From JANQPX01 sp039197065 (lineage in GTDB: Bacteria > Pseudomonadota > Alphaproteobacteria > Geminicoccales > Geminicoccaceae): a stretch of 64,000 nucleotides of DNA. Below are positions 45,536 to 53,252 of this stretch, piece after piece. The notes beneath the pieces were generated by a model. That model made no database searches, was not told the origin of the DNA, and saw only the letters and a list, made by a program, of their open reading frames with translations. Each line of letters begins with the position of its first letter. The stretch's first letter is position 1. Location of the stretch: the NCBI GenBank assembly GCA_039197065.1, contig JBCCUL010000006.1, positions 1 to 64,000 of the forward strand, read 5' to 3'. The translations under genes were made by a program, and so were the position numbers.

Positions 45536-45677
45536 AGTCGTCTTCGCCGCCTTCACCCTTCTCACCCTCGCCGCCGGCTACATGACGGTCTACGGCATCG
45601 GCGCCGAGGACCGCAGCGTCGAGCGCAGCGTGCGCGAACGCAGCGCCGGCCACATCTTCATCGGCGGCGGAAAATGA
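45525..45677 (+). CDS. Small membrane protein in the DUF4178/DUF350 cluster
   Basis: A 50-residue protein that begins inside the end of the upstream gene (ATGATG at 45525-45530). One membrane helix (VVFAAFTLLTLAAGYMTVYG) is followed by a basic/acidic stretch (EDRSVERSVRERSAGHIFIG). I know no named family. The tight overlap supports translation as part of the operon. Confidence 0.6.
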   Translation: MMTKVVFAAFTLLTLAAGYMTVYGIGAEDRSVERSVRERSAGHIFIGGGK

Positions 45678-45815
45678 GAACGCGGCGCGTTCAAGCGTTT
45701 CATCAGCGATGGGAAGCGGCGCAGATCTCACCTTCGCCCAACGCGTCGACGATGCATCAAGCGGCCCGGCCTATCACGGTGTTTGGCCGCCGCAAGCTAT
45801 AAAAAGGAGCTATCA

Positions 45816-46040
45816 ATGGAAGCCTTCGACAATATTCTGCTAGCGGAAGTGGTCGCCACCATCGTCTACACGGGCCTTGGGCTGTTCCTCTTCATCATGT
45901 CCTACATCGTCGTCGACTGGCTCTCGCCGATCGATCTTCATGAGGAGATGGCCGAGAAGGGCAATGTCGCCGTAGCCGTGGTCATCGGATCTCTCATGAT
46001 CGCGCTCGCCATCCTGATCGCCTCCATCATCCGATCGTAG
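45816..46040 (+). CDS. DUF350 membrane protein
   Basis: A 74-residue protein with two membrane helices, near residues 8-30 (EVVATIVYTGLGLFLFIMSY) and 50-72 (VAVVIGSLMIALAILIASII), separated by a short acidic loop. This matches one DUF350 unit as in YjfL. The ATG at 45816 follows AAAGGAG. The frame is open to 45783. It probably forms an oligomer in the inner membrane; its transported or sensed ligand is unknown. Confidence 0.85.
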   Translation: MEAFDNILLAEVVATIVYTGLGLFLFIMSYIVVDWLSPIDLHEEMAEKGNVAVAVVIGSLMIALAILIASIIRS

Positions 46041-46098
46041 CACGGCCGCGAACGTCGCGGTTCGTTTACTGTTGAACCGGCTCTAAAGTACCACCGCC

Positions 46099-47688
46099 AT
46101 GGCCACGCTCGAACCTAAAGTCCAGGCCGACCCGCCTCGGGTCACGGCAGGTGCGCCTCGCACCTCTCGCACCTATGGTGCGCTGTTGGTCGGGACCTTC
46201 GTCATTGCGGTCTCGGGGCTGGTCTACGAGCTGATCGCCGGCACGCTCTCCAGCTATCTTCTGGGCGACAGCGTCTATCAGTTCTCGATCGTCATCGGTC
46301 TTTTCATGACCGCCATGGGGCTTGGCTCCTACCTTTCACGCTGCATCGGCGATCGTTTGGAGCAGGCCTTCGTCGGCACGCAGATCGCACTCGGCCTGAT
46401 CGGCGGTCTCGCCGCCCTCGCCCTCTTTTTCGCCTTCGTCTACCTCGATAGCTACGAAGCCTTTCTCTTCCTGATCTGTATCGCCATCGGCACGCTGGTC
46501 GGCCTCGAGATCCCGCTGATCATCCGCATCCTGAAGCGGGAGCGCACGCTCGAGATCAACATCTCCAACATCCTGACCGTCGACTATATCGGCGCACTCG
46601 TCGCCGCCCTCCTGTTTCCCCTGGTCCTGGTCCCGCAGCTCGGTCTGATCGCAACGGGTTTCCTGTTCGGCACCCTGAACCTGCTGGTCGCCGGATTGGC
46701 AGCCTGGCTGTTTAGACACGTCATCGACCGGCGGCTCTTATGGGTCACCGCAGCCGCAACAGCCCTGCTGATCACAGGTCTCCTGTCCAGCCAGTGGCTG
46801 GTCAGGACGATCGAAACCAGGCTCTATCACGACGAGATCATCTACGCCGAAACCACACCCTATCAGCGCATCGTCGCCACGCACCAGAACGGCCATCTCC
46901 GTTTGTTCCTGAACGGCGCCCTGCAATTCGACAGCGTCGACGAGCACCGCTATCACGAAGCCCTCGTCCATCCAGCCATGAGCCTGGCCGGGCGGCCAGA
47001 CGCCGTACTTGTTCTCGGCGGCGGGGATGGCATGGCCGTTCGTGAGGTGTTGCGGCATGACGATGTCGAGAGCGTCACGCTGGTCGATCTCGATCCAGCG
47101 ATGACCCGGCTTTTCCGCGAGCATCCGCGCCTGAACCAGCTCAACGAAGGCGCGCTCGACGATCCACGTGTCGAGGTGATCAACGAAGACGCCTTCGAAT
47201 TCCTGAAGACCGATGACGCCACCTACAACGTTATCCTGATCGATCTGCCAGACCCCAAGAACCCCAGCCTGTCCAAGCTCTACAGCCTCGCCTTCTACAC
47301 CGCGGCGGCGCGCCGTCTCGCACGGGACGGCGTGCTGGTGACGCAGGCGACCTCGCCGGTCTACGCACGCGAAGCGTTCTGGAGTATTTTTTCGACGCTC
47401 GACGCGACGAATGATCCCTATCGCGCTGGCGAAACCCTCTCCGCCGTCCCCTATCACGCCTATGTGCCAAGCTTCGGTGACTGGGGCTTCGTCGCCGCCT
47501 CGCCCGCAAGGTTGGACTGGTCACGCATTCAGCTGCCAGCCGATCTCCGCTTTCTCACCGACGACACCCTCCCCAGCCTGACCAACTTCCCACCCGACAT
47601 CGACCGCCTCCCCGTCGAGATCAACACCCTCCAGGACCACCCTCTCCTTCGCTACTACCAGCAGGGCTGGTCCCGCTGGTTCCCGTGA
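46099..47688 (+). CDS. Membrane-linked polyamine aminopropyltransferase (spermidine synthase-like)
   Basis: A 529-residue fusion of about seven membrane helices (residues 28-235) to a cytoplasmic spermidine-synthase domain (about 245-500). The domain has the SAM-type glycine motif VLVLGGGDGMAVREVL near 306, VTLVDLDPAM near 330 and LIDLPDP near 379, where soluble SpeE enzymes have the catalytic Asp motif. It should transfer an aminopropyl group from decarboxylated S-adenosylmethionine to an amine acceptor. The usual partner SpeD is not in the window. It is the last gene of the DUF4178/DUF350 cluster. Confidence 0.9.
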   Translation: MATLEPKVQADPPRVTAGAPRTSRTYGALLVGTFVIAVSGLVYELIAGTLSSYLLGDSVYQFSIVIGLFMTAMGLGSYLSRCIGDRLEQAFVGTQIALGLIGGLAALALFFAFVYLDSYEAFLFLICIAIGTLVGLEIPLIIRILKRERTLEINISNILTVDYIGALVAALLFPLVLVPQLGLIATGFLFGTLNLLVAGLAAWLFRHVIDRRLLWVTAAATALLITGLLSSQWLVRTIETRLYHDEIIYAETTPYQRIVATHQNGHLRLFLNGALQFDSVDEHRYHEALVHPAMSLAGRPDAVLVLGGGDGMAVREVLRHDDVESVTLVDLDPAMTRLFREHPRLNQLNEGALDDPRVEVINEDAFEFLKTDDATYNVILIDLPDPKNPSLSKLYSLAFYTAAARRLARDGVLVTQATSPVYAREAFWSIFSTLDATNDPYRAGETLSAVPYHAYVPSFGDWGFVAASPARLDWSRIQLPADLRFLTDDTLPSLTNFPPDIDRLPVEINTLQDHPLLRYYQQGWSRWFP

Positions 47689-47933
47689 ACGCGGCCGGTC
47701 GCACCGGCGGGCTGGACTTGCCTCGATCAGTCGGCGTCGTCTGGTTTATCATGGGGCGTCACCATGCCGGCCCTTGAACGACTGTTTTAGGCGGAAAGCG
47801 GCCAAAGGAACTATCGGCCTCTGGCGGAGATTCTTGAACCAAATCGGCCATTCATTCTCAGTTCACTAAAGCGAAACTACATAAGGATTGAGGATATAAG
47901 CGGCAGCTCACTGCGGAGTCGTGGTAAGGTTAG

Positions 47934-48395
47934 ATGACAGCTACATCTTTAATTTTATTTGCATGGGTCTTGTTCTTTTTTGGAACGCAGGCGACGACCT
48001 GCACTATGTGTGATACCGACTCGATCGTTATAGGCGCGGCCTTTTCTACACCAATATACATTTCAGCATGGATTTTTATTGTATTTAGAAAGCTCAGAAG
48101 ATTTCAACAATTTCTCTTTTTTGCCCTATTACCAATCATTGCTCATCAAATTTACATTTCATCGAGAATCATTTACGCAATTAACGTCAGAAACGGATGT
48201 GGTTGCTGGGCATACAAAGACTATCCTCTTGAAACCATCGCCGCACCGAATGGATTTGACTTTTTTATTGGACCAGTACTTCTGATGACAGCCACTGTAA
48301 CGCTCTTCTTGATCTCATGGAAATGGCTGATTATGCCTCTTCTTAGGTCAAGGCGAGCAAGTTGCACAAAGCCTGATGGATCTCCGACAGCCTAG
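47934..48395 (+). CDS. AT-rich orphan integral membrane protein
   Basis: A 153-residue protein with four predicted helices, near 5-22, 30-52, 57-80 and 112-135. It contains cysteine pairs CTMC near 23-26 and CGCW near 92-95, so redox or metal chemistry at the membrane face is possible. Codon use is strikingly AT-rich (TTTAATTTTATTTGC) for this genome, which suggests acquisition by transfer. I know no matching family, and neighbours on both sides are unrelated. Confidence 0.55.
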   Translation: MTATSLILFAWVLFFFGTQATTCTMCDTDSIVIGAAFSTPIYISAWIFIVFRKLRRFQQFLFFALLPIIAHQIYISSRIIYAINVRNGCGCWAYKDYPLETIAAPNGFDFFIGPVLLMTATVTLFLISWKWLIMPLLRSRRASCTKPDGSPTA

Positions 48396-48433
48396 AGCGC
48401 ATCCCGATCAAGTCTGATCGGGAAAAACTCTAG
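48392..48433. repeat. Nested palindrome after the AT-rich gene
   Basis: CTAGAG (48392-48397) and CTCTAG (48428-48433) enclose the stem CCCGATCA/TGATCGGG (48403-48410 and 48415-48422), with AAAAA on the right. A related but weaker stretch starts at about 42228. It may end transcription, or be a short dispersed repeat. Confidence 0.5.
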
Positions 48434-48603
48434 AAAGCTGTCATAGGAACTTCGTTGAACACCTGCCAAGTGATTGCGGTCATGAACGGCAGCTTTCGCA
48501 CGATCCATACACTTCAGCATCCAGCGTCAAACGACCACAGCTGACGGCGAAAGCGGACATTGGTCATGGAACGCGAGGGCTGCGGCGAGACGGCCTTACG
48601 AGT

Positions 48604-49317
48604 TCAAGCGTCTGATGCGCCAAGCTCCTCTGTACGAATCCCGAAATGCTCGCGAAAGGCGATCCCGCCTTTCGGTGTGATGGCGACGGCGCGGCTGTCA
48701 TCGACCCGTCGGATCCAGCCGCGCTCGAAACTGTGATGGCGAAGCGCTGATCCCACCCGTCCGGCGAGATGCGGACGGCGCACGCTCCAATCCAGACAGG
48801 GATGGCAGAAGACGCGTTTCTTGCCGGCGTTCCGATCGTCGAGCCCGAGCTTCGAGAGAAAGGCCATACCGCGTTCGGTTACCACGCCTGCCTCGTCACC
48901 GAGTTCGACGAAGCCCTTTTCGATCATCGCGTCGGCGAGCGCTACCGCCAGCGTGCCGGCGAGATGATCGTAGCAGGTTCGCCCGAGGCGCAGCGCCGCG
49001 TCCTTCGGACCGGTGCGAAATTTTCTGGTTCGAGGCGATGCGTCCGCCGCGACCCGCATGATGCTCTCCATCATGTCGGCGACGTTGGACGATGCTATCC
49101 GATGGTAGCGATGGCGTCCTTGCTTCACCACAGCCATGAGACCGGCTTCGGCAAGCCTGCTGAGATGGCCACTCGCCGTCTGCGGCGTGACGCCCGCAAC
49201 CGCGGCCAGTTCCGCTGCAGTCAGGGCCCGGCCGTCAAGCAGCGCATGCAGCATGCTCGCCCGTGTCGGATCGCCGACAAGAGCGGCAATCTCGGCGAAA
49301 CGCGCCTGACTGGTCAT
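48604..49317 (-). CDS. ArsR-family transcriptional regulator
   Basis: A 237-residue regulator with an N-terminal ArsR winged helix (ALVGDPTRASMLHALLDGRA and TPQTASGHLSRLAEAGLM, about 8-70) and a long C-terminal domain with CHPCLDWSVRRPHLAG, typical of the larger ArsR proteins found beside oxidoreductase or transporter genes. No metal-binding CVC motif is visible. The ATG at 49317 follows GAGGAGG; the frame is open to 49356. It is divergent from the DUF1127 gene, with two repeat palindromes between them. Confidence 0.88.
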   Translation of the reverse strand: MTSQARFAEIAALVGDPTRASMLHALLDGRALTAAELAAVAGVTPQTASGHLSRLAEAGLMAVVKQGRHRYHRIASSNVADMMESIMRVAADASPRTRKFRTGPKDAALRLGRTCYDHLAGTLAVALADAMIEKGFVELGDEAGVVTERGMAFLSKLGLDDRNAGKKRVFCHPCLDWSVRRPHLAGRVGSALRHHSFERGWIRRVDDSRAVAITPKGGIAFREHFGIRTEELGASDA

Positions 49318-49359
49318 TGAAGCCCTCCTCGGTTCGAACTTAGCTCGTCTCGTCAATCC

Positions 49360-49377
49360 GTTGGTGCGACCACATCG
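49360..49377 (-). repeat. GTGG-N5-CCAC element, degenerate terminal half
   Basis: GTTGGTGCGACCACATCG; its reverse complement matches the conserved end GATGTGGTCGCACCA with two changes at the tail. It lies inverted relative to the full copy at 49404-49467, so the pair brackets about 80 bp. Confidence 0.5.
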
Positions 49378-49403
49378 AAAGACTCTCTTTCACGACGTCC
49401 AAT

Positions 49404-49467
49404 CTTGGCCGCATACCGTCGATTCCAGCGAATGTGCCGGAAATCGAATGATGTGGTCATACCACTA
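49404..49467 (+). repeat. GTGG-N5-CCAC dispersed element, copy 6
   Basis: CTTGGCCGCATACCGTCG (49404-49421), then ATTCC, and AATGAT with the palindrome GTGGTCATACCAC (49453-49465). It lies between the divergent ArsR and DUF1127 genes, 97 bp before the DUF1127 start. Confidence 0.75.
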
Positions 49468-49561
49468 GCATCTGATGCTGATCGATGCTTCGGCCGTGAA
49501 CGAAGCATCGACGATCAAAACCCGACCATCATGGCGTCATCGGAAGACGGAGGACATCCAG

Positions 49562-49774
49562 ATGAACCGAACGGTCGCCGCGATCGAGAACCTTACGAAG
49601 ACGGATTTTTCAGGAATGCCGCTCGGCAGGGCGCTCGAGCTTTTCAGGCTCTGGCACCAGCGCCATAGCACAAGGCAGGCGCTCAACCGGCTTGACGCTC
49701 ATGGTCTGTCGGATGTCGGCCTTACCGATGCCGACCGCGAGATCGAATGCCGCAAATGGTTCTGGCAAAAGTAA
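49562..49774 (+). CDS. DUF1127-domain small protein
   Basis: A 70-residue protein with an Arg/Leu-rich DUF1127 (YjiS-like) core, ELFRLWHQRHSTRQALNRLD then HGLSDVGLTDADREIE. Such proteins in Rhizobiales have been tied to phosphate, carbon and RNA regulation. The ATG at 49562 follows GGAGG. It ends about 30 bp before a terminator that serves the opposing cold-shock gene. Confidence 0.82.
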   Translation: MNRTVAAIENLTKTDFSGMPLGRALELFRLWHQRHSTRQALNRLDAHGLSDVGLTDADREIECRKWFWQK

Positions 49775-49803
49775 CCGCCGGAGGGCGCCCCTCCCGCCCA
49801 ATG

Positions 49804-49828
49804 AAAAAGGGAGCCTGAATAGGCTCCC
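49804..49828 (-). terminator. Rho-independent terminator of the cold-shock gene
   Basis: GGGAGCC (49809-49815), loop TGAATA, GGCTCCC (49822-49828). On the minus strand the stem is followed by TTTTT, so it ends the cold-shock transcript. On the plus strand only TTCTC follows, so it is weaker for the DUF1127 gene. Confidence 0.85.
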
Positions 49829-49912
49829 TTCTCAATTTCCGACGGCGCGCTGCCCTAGGGGCCTGCCGGCGCCAGCCGTTTCATGAATTCTTTAGTGTCC
49901 GAGGGGTGTTGC

Positions 49913-50122
49913 TCAATCGCTGACGATCAAGTTCTCCGCCGAGGACTTGCCATTTCGCCCGGGAACAAGCTCGTATTCGACCTTTTGTCCTTCGCGCAGA
50001 CTTTGCAATCCGGCACGCTCCACGGCGGAGATATGCACGAACGCGTCATTCGACCCGTCTTCCGGCTGGATGAATCCATAACCCTTGGTCGGGTTGAACC
50101 ACTTCACAGTTCCAGTAGCCAC
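49913..50122 (-). CDS. Cold-shock protein (CspA family)
   Basis: A 69-residue single OB-fold protein with the RNA-binding motifs KWFNPTKGYGFIQPEDG (RNP1) and DAFVHISAV (RNP2). It acts as an RNA chaperone. GTG at 50122, preceded by GGAG, gives the normal N-terminus (MATGTVKWFN). A long 5' leader upstream toward 50300 is plausible, as is common for csp genes, and reaches toward the divergent methyltransferase gene. Confidence 0.93.
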   Translation of the reverse strand: MATGTVKWFNPTKGYGFIQPEDGSNDAFVHISAVERAGLQSLREGQKVEYELVPGRNGKSSAENLIVSD

Positions 50123-50303
50123 CGCTACTCCTTTCACTACATCATCGCTACGAACCGTCACCGGTCCGCTCGTCTGGTCAGAATTGAGGCTGATTTCACG
50201 TCGCCGGAGAGCAACCCGCCGGCAGGATGAGATCGAGTTCAAACATGACCTATCGACTACTAAATTGAGCGAAACGTCAAAATATGCAAGCCTTTGTCGA
50301 CTC

Positions 50304-50885
50304 ATGAGCGTAAAAAAGCGCGACAATCTGTCCATATCACCCTGGATTCAGCGTTTTCTGCCTCTTGCGCAGGAGCAAGGGACCGTGCTCGATCTGGCCG
50401 CAGGCGGCGGCCGTCACAGTCTTTTTGCCCTTGATCGAGGCTATCGGGTGACGTCGATCGATCGCGAGACAGTTGATCTAGACGCCCAGAAGGCCGCTTG
50501 CTCTCCAGCCGAGCGCTCGCGTCTCGAGATCATCGAAGCCGATCTCGAAGATGGCTCGCCTTGGCCGCTTTCCGGGCGGCGTTTCGATGCGGTCATCATC
50601 GTCAACTATCTTCACAGGCCACTCTTTCCAGACCTTCTCGACGCACTCGCCCCGGATGGCCTGTTGCTCTACGAGACCTTCGCCGTCGGCCAGGCGACCT
50701 TCGGCAAGCCTAGCAATCCGGACTTTCTCCTGGAACCCGGCGAGCTTCTGACCACCGTCCAGGATCGTCTCCAGGTGGTGGCCTATGAGCATGGTCTTAT
50801 CGATGACGGCAAGGGCCCGGCCGTGAAGCAGCGGATCGCGGCGGTCGGCAGGCAGGAGCCTGCAGAAGTGACGATGACGGCGTAG
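50304..50885 (+). CDS. Class I SAM-dependent methyltransferase
   Basis: A 193-residue methyltransferase with motif I VLDLAAGGGRHSLFALDRG near 24-42, the acidic VTSIDRE post-motif and FDAVIIVNYLHRPLFPDLL near 98-116. It resembles TehB-type small methyltransferases. The frame is open to 50085, but the ATG at 50304 gives the expected length. It is divergent from the cold-shock gene. Its TAG stop begins a dispersed palindromic element. Confidence 0.85.
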   Translation: MSVKKRDNLSISPWIQRFLPLAQEQGTVLDLAAGGGRHSLFALDRGYRVTSIDRETVDLDAQKAACSPAERSRLEIIEADLEDGSPWPLSGRRFDAVIIVNYLHRPLFPDLLDALAPDGLLLYETFAVGQATFGKPSNPDFLLEPGELLTTVQDRLQVVAYEHGLIDDGKGPAVKQRIAAVGRQEPAEVTMTA

Positions 50886-50943
50886 TGGCGTGGCCACATC
50901 ATGGGGTTCAGACCGTCAGCGCCTGAAACGACGGTCTGCCGCC
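50885..50943 (-). repeat. GTGG-N5-CCAC dispersed element, copy 7
   Basis: The palindrome GTGGCGTGGCCAC (50885-50897) starts at the last base of the methyltransferase stop and is followed by ATCATGGGG. AGACCGTC (50910-50917) and GACGGTCT (50930-50937) form a perfect 8-bp stem that ends in the conserved CGACGG-TGC block. A further degenerate half, GTCATCATACCAC (50978-50990), lies inverted downstream. Confidence 0.72.
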
Positions 50944-51061
50944 AGGTTTCCGAGGGACGTCGAGAGGTTCTTCCGATGTCATCATACCACCAAGCACCGT
51001 TGCAATCCGTCGTCGCCTGCTTAGAAAAGGAGTCTTGTTTCCGGCAGCGTCGCCGTCACCT

Positions 51062-51715
51062 ATGGGGAGCCAGACCTTGATCGATCTCTACACCTGGAGC
51101 ACGCCGAACGGCCGCAAGGTCTCCATCATGCTGGAAGAAGTCGGTCTGGACTACGAAGTCCACCCCATCGACATCACGGCGGACGACCAGTTCAAGCCGG
51201 ACTTCCTAGCGATCAGCCCGAACAACAAGATCCCGGGCATCGTCGATCGGGACAACGGCTATAAGATGTTCGAATCGGGCGCGATCCTCCTGTATCTCGC
51301 CGAGAAGACCGGCAAGCTCCTGCCGAGCGACCAGCTCGCCCGCATGGACGTGATGCAGTGGCTGATGTTCCAGATGGGCGGCGTCGGCCCGATGCTCGGC
51401 CAGACCCATCACTTTCATCACTTCGCCAAAGACAAGATCCCTTACGCCGTCGATCGCTTCGTCGGCGAGACCAAGCGGATCTACGGGGTGATGGACAAGC
51501 GCCTGGGCGAAACCGCCTATCTCGCCGGCGCCGACTACAGCATCGCCGATGTCGCGACCTGGCCCTGGGTGGCGCGCTTCGAGTGGCATCTCGTCGCCAA
51601 GAGCCTGGATGCGTTCCCCAATGTCAAACGCTGGTACAACGAGATCGCTTTGAGGCCGGGTGTGCAAAAGGGCTATGACGTGCCGGCGCGCGGCCAGGAG
51701 ATTCCAAAAGCGTGA
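51062..51715 (+). CDS. Glutathione S-transferase / disulfide-bond oxidoreductase (YfcG-like)
   Basis: A 217-residue GST of the nu-class YfcG/Ure2p type. The N-terminal segment LIDLYTWSTPNGRKVSIMLEE carries the glutathione-binding Thr/Asn region, with NNKIPGIVDRD and FESGAILLYLAEKTGKLLP near 54-85. These enzymes reduce glutathione-linked disulfides. ATG at 51062 is chosen; an in-frame TTG at 51035 has AAGGAG but at a spacing too short to trust. It overlaps the YbaK-like gene by 4 bases. Confidence 0.88.
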   Translation: MGSQTLIDLYTWSTPNGRKVSIMLEEVGLDYEVHPIDITADDQFKPDFLAISPNNKIPGIVDRDNGYKMFESGAILLYLAEKTGKLLPSDQLARMDVMQWLMFQMGGVGPMLGQTHHFHHFAKDKIPYAVDRFVGETKRIYGVMDKRLGETAYLAGADYSIADVATWPWVARFEWHLVAKSLDAFPNVKRWYNEIALRPGVQKGYDVPARGQEIPKA

Positions 51716-52200
51716 GCAAGCTCGAACATCCCGCCGTCATGCGCGTTCAGGCGGCCTTGCGCGAAAAGGGGTCGGGCGCCGACGTCATTGAACTCGATGA
51801 CGGGGTGCCGACCGCTCAGGCGGCTGCAGATGCGCTTGGCGCCGAACTCGGCGCCATCGTCAAGTCGCTGGTCTTCACCATCGACGGCGAGGCGGTGATG
51901 GCCCTGATCTCAGGCGATCGCCGCTGCGACACCCGAGCCCTGCCGCAGGCTCTCGGCATGACCGGCCTCGTCATGCGCCCTGACGCCGATCGCGTCCGCG
52001 AGGCCACCGGCTTCGCCATCGGCGGCGTCGCCCCGCTCGGTCATCCAAAGCCGCTCGCCACGGTGATCGACGACAGCCTCGGCCGTTTCGACACCGTCTA
52101 CGCCGCAGCCGGCCACCCCCACTGCGTCTTTCCGACCACCATGCTCGAGCTCAGTCTCCTGACCGGCGGCGCCATGGCCAGAGGCATTTCGATGGATTGA
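51712..52200 (+). CDS. YbaK/EbsC-type aminoacyl-tRNA deacylase
   Basis: A 162-residue YbaK-domain protein, related to ProX and the ProRS editing domain, which hydrolyse mischarged tRNAs. Marks are IVKSLVFTIDGEAVMALISG near 48-67, including the conserved Lys, GFAIGGVAPLGHP near 102-114 and AAGHPHCVFPTT. The exact tRNA substrate is not clear. GTG start overlaps the GST stop (GTGA), so the pair is coupled. Confidence 0.88.
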   Translation: MSKLEHPAVMRVQAALREKGSGADVIELDDGVPTAQAAADALGAELGAIVKSLVFTIDGEAVMALISGDRRCDTRALPQALGMTGLVMRPDADRVREATGFAIGGVAPLGHPKPLATVIDDSLGRFDTVYAAAGHPHCVFPTTMLELSLLTGGAMARGISMD

Positions 52201-52283
52201 ACTTCACCGGGGATAAACGGTCGCCGAAAGCCCCGGCTCGATTGACATCCGCTCAATCGTTTCGGTAGAACGAGCGTTCATCC

Positions 52284-52375
52284 GGAGGGGTGGCCGAGAG
52301 GCTGAAGGCGCCGGTTTGCTAAACCGGTATACTGGGAAACCGGTATCGTGGGTTCGAATCCCATCCCCTCCGCCA
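52284..52375 (+). tRNA. tRNA-Ser (anticodon GCU)
   Basis: The acceptor stem GGAGGGG (52284-52290) pairs with CCCCTCC (52365-52371), followed by discriminator G and encoded CCA (52373-52375). The anticodon loop TTTGCTAAA gives GCT at 52318-52320, on the CCGG/CCGG stem. A long variable arm (ATACTGGGAAACCGGTAT) and GGTTCGAATCC T-loop are present, as expected for serine tRNA, which reads AGC/AGU. Confidence 0.97.
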
Positions 52376-52452
52376 CTTCTTTCTGCTAACTCCCTGATCA
52401 TCAGACCTTGGTTTTTCAGCGAAGGACATCGGTGAAAGCCATCGGCTTGTCC

Positions 52453-53226
52453 CTATCTGACCTCGATCGTCGCCTCGGCGGTGACCGGAACGTCATCGAC
52501 GACATAGGCGCGATGGTCGTTGGTGTTGAGCGTTACCCGGATTTCATGCTGTCCTTTGGGAAGGGCGCCGATATAGGCTTCGGGCTCGTAGAGCCGCCCC
52601 ATCTTCATTCCGCCGACATAGAGATGGCCATGACCCATCCCGGGAACATGATAGAGATCGACGAAGTCCTTGGAGAAGGTGAACTCCTCCGTCTCGATCA
52701 GGACGCGCCATCCTTCGCCATCCTTTTCGACCGAGAGGCCGAGGCTCGGCGCCGGCTCGCCATCGCCGACGATGCAGATGTCGCCGATGCCGAAGAGGCC
52801 GACGTCTTCGGCATCCCCGCGGGCTTTGGGATCGATGAGCTTGGCCTTCGCCGTCACCGGCCCCGCCTCGGCGAAGGTGAGGGTGAGAGGAATGAGGGCG
52901 CCATCCTGGAAGGTCTCGCCAGACCCTTGAAGGCGGATATGCGCGCTGTCCGGCGCGAGCGAACTCACACCCACCGGAACCGGCGGACCCTTGTCGTCGC
53001 CTGGGCTGTAGAGGCTCGCATCGGCGATCGGGCTTGCAACGTCGATCAGACGGTCCGGAGCACCCCGATTTTCGATCGTCAGGAACGCCGCAGCACCGCC
53101 GTCATCCAGGGGGGACGCCGCCGCGCCCGTGATCAGGAGATGGTCAGCCTCACGATCAGCGCCAAGGCCGAACCAGGCGCCGCCGGCCAGCAGGCCGAGG
53201 CCAAGGAGAATGATCGCTGCCCTCAA
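52453..53226 (-). CDS. PCuAC-type copper chaperone-like periplasmic protein
   Basis: A 257-residue exported protein with an N-terminal signal/anchor helix (IILLGLGLLAGGAWFGLG). A PCu(A)C-type domain follows (about 30-125: LLITGAAASPLDDGGAAAFL, LAPDSAHIRLQG). A second beta domain (about 145-250) has YHVPGMGHGHLYVGGMKMGR, a His/Met-rich stretch suited to copper. PCuAC proteins deliver copper to cytochrome oxidase. Start ATG at 53226 is 26 bp from the divergent membrane-protein gene, suggesting shared regulation. Confidence 0.8.
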   Translation of the reverse strand: MRAAIILLGLGLLAGGAWFGLGADREADHLLITGAAASPLDDGGAAAFLTIENRGAPDRLIDVASPIADASLYSPGDDKGPPVPVGVSSLAPDSAHIRLQGSGETFQDGALIPLTLTFAEAGPVTAKAKLIDPKARGDAEDVGLFGIGDICIVGDGEPAPSLGLSVEKDGEGWRVLIETEEFTFSKDFVDLYHVPGMGHGHLYVGGMKMGRLYEPEAYIGALPKGQHEIRVTLNTNDHRAYVVDDVPVTAEATIEVR

Positions 53227-53252
53227 GGCGGGCCCCTCATGTCATCCGCATC

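Noticed and set aside
47740..47780. Possible further copy of the palindromic element (TTTATCATGGGGCGTCACCAT)
   Set aside because: The GTGG/CCAC arms do not match and the CCGCATACC block is missing, so similarity is too weak.
4064..50990. GTGG-N5-CCAC elements as a CRISPR array
   Set aside because: Copies are kilobases apart, in both orientations, with no regular spacers and no cas genes.
52204..52401. Minus-strand ORF with DGIRTHDTGFPVYRFSKP
   Set aside because: It is the reverse complement of the serine tRNA, a well-known false protein in databases.
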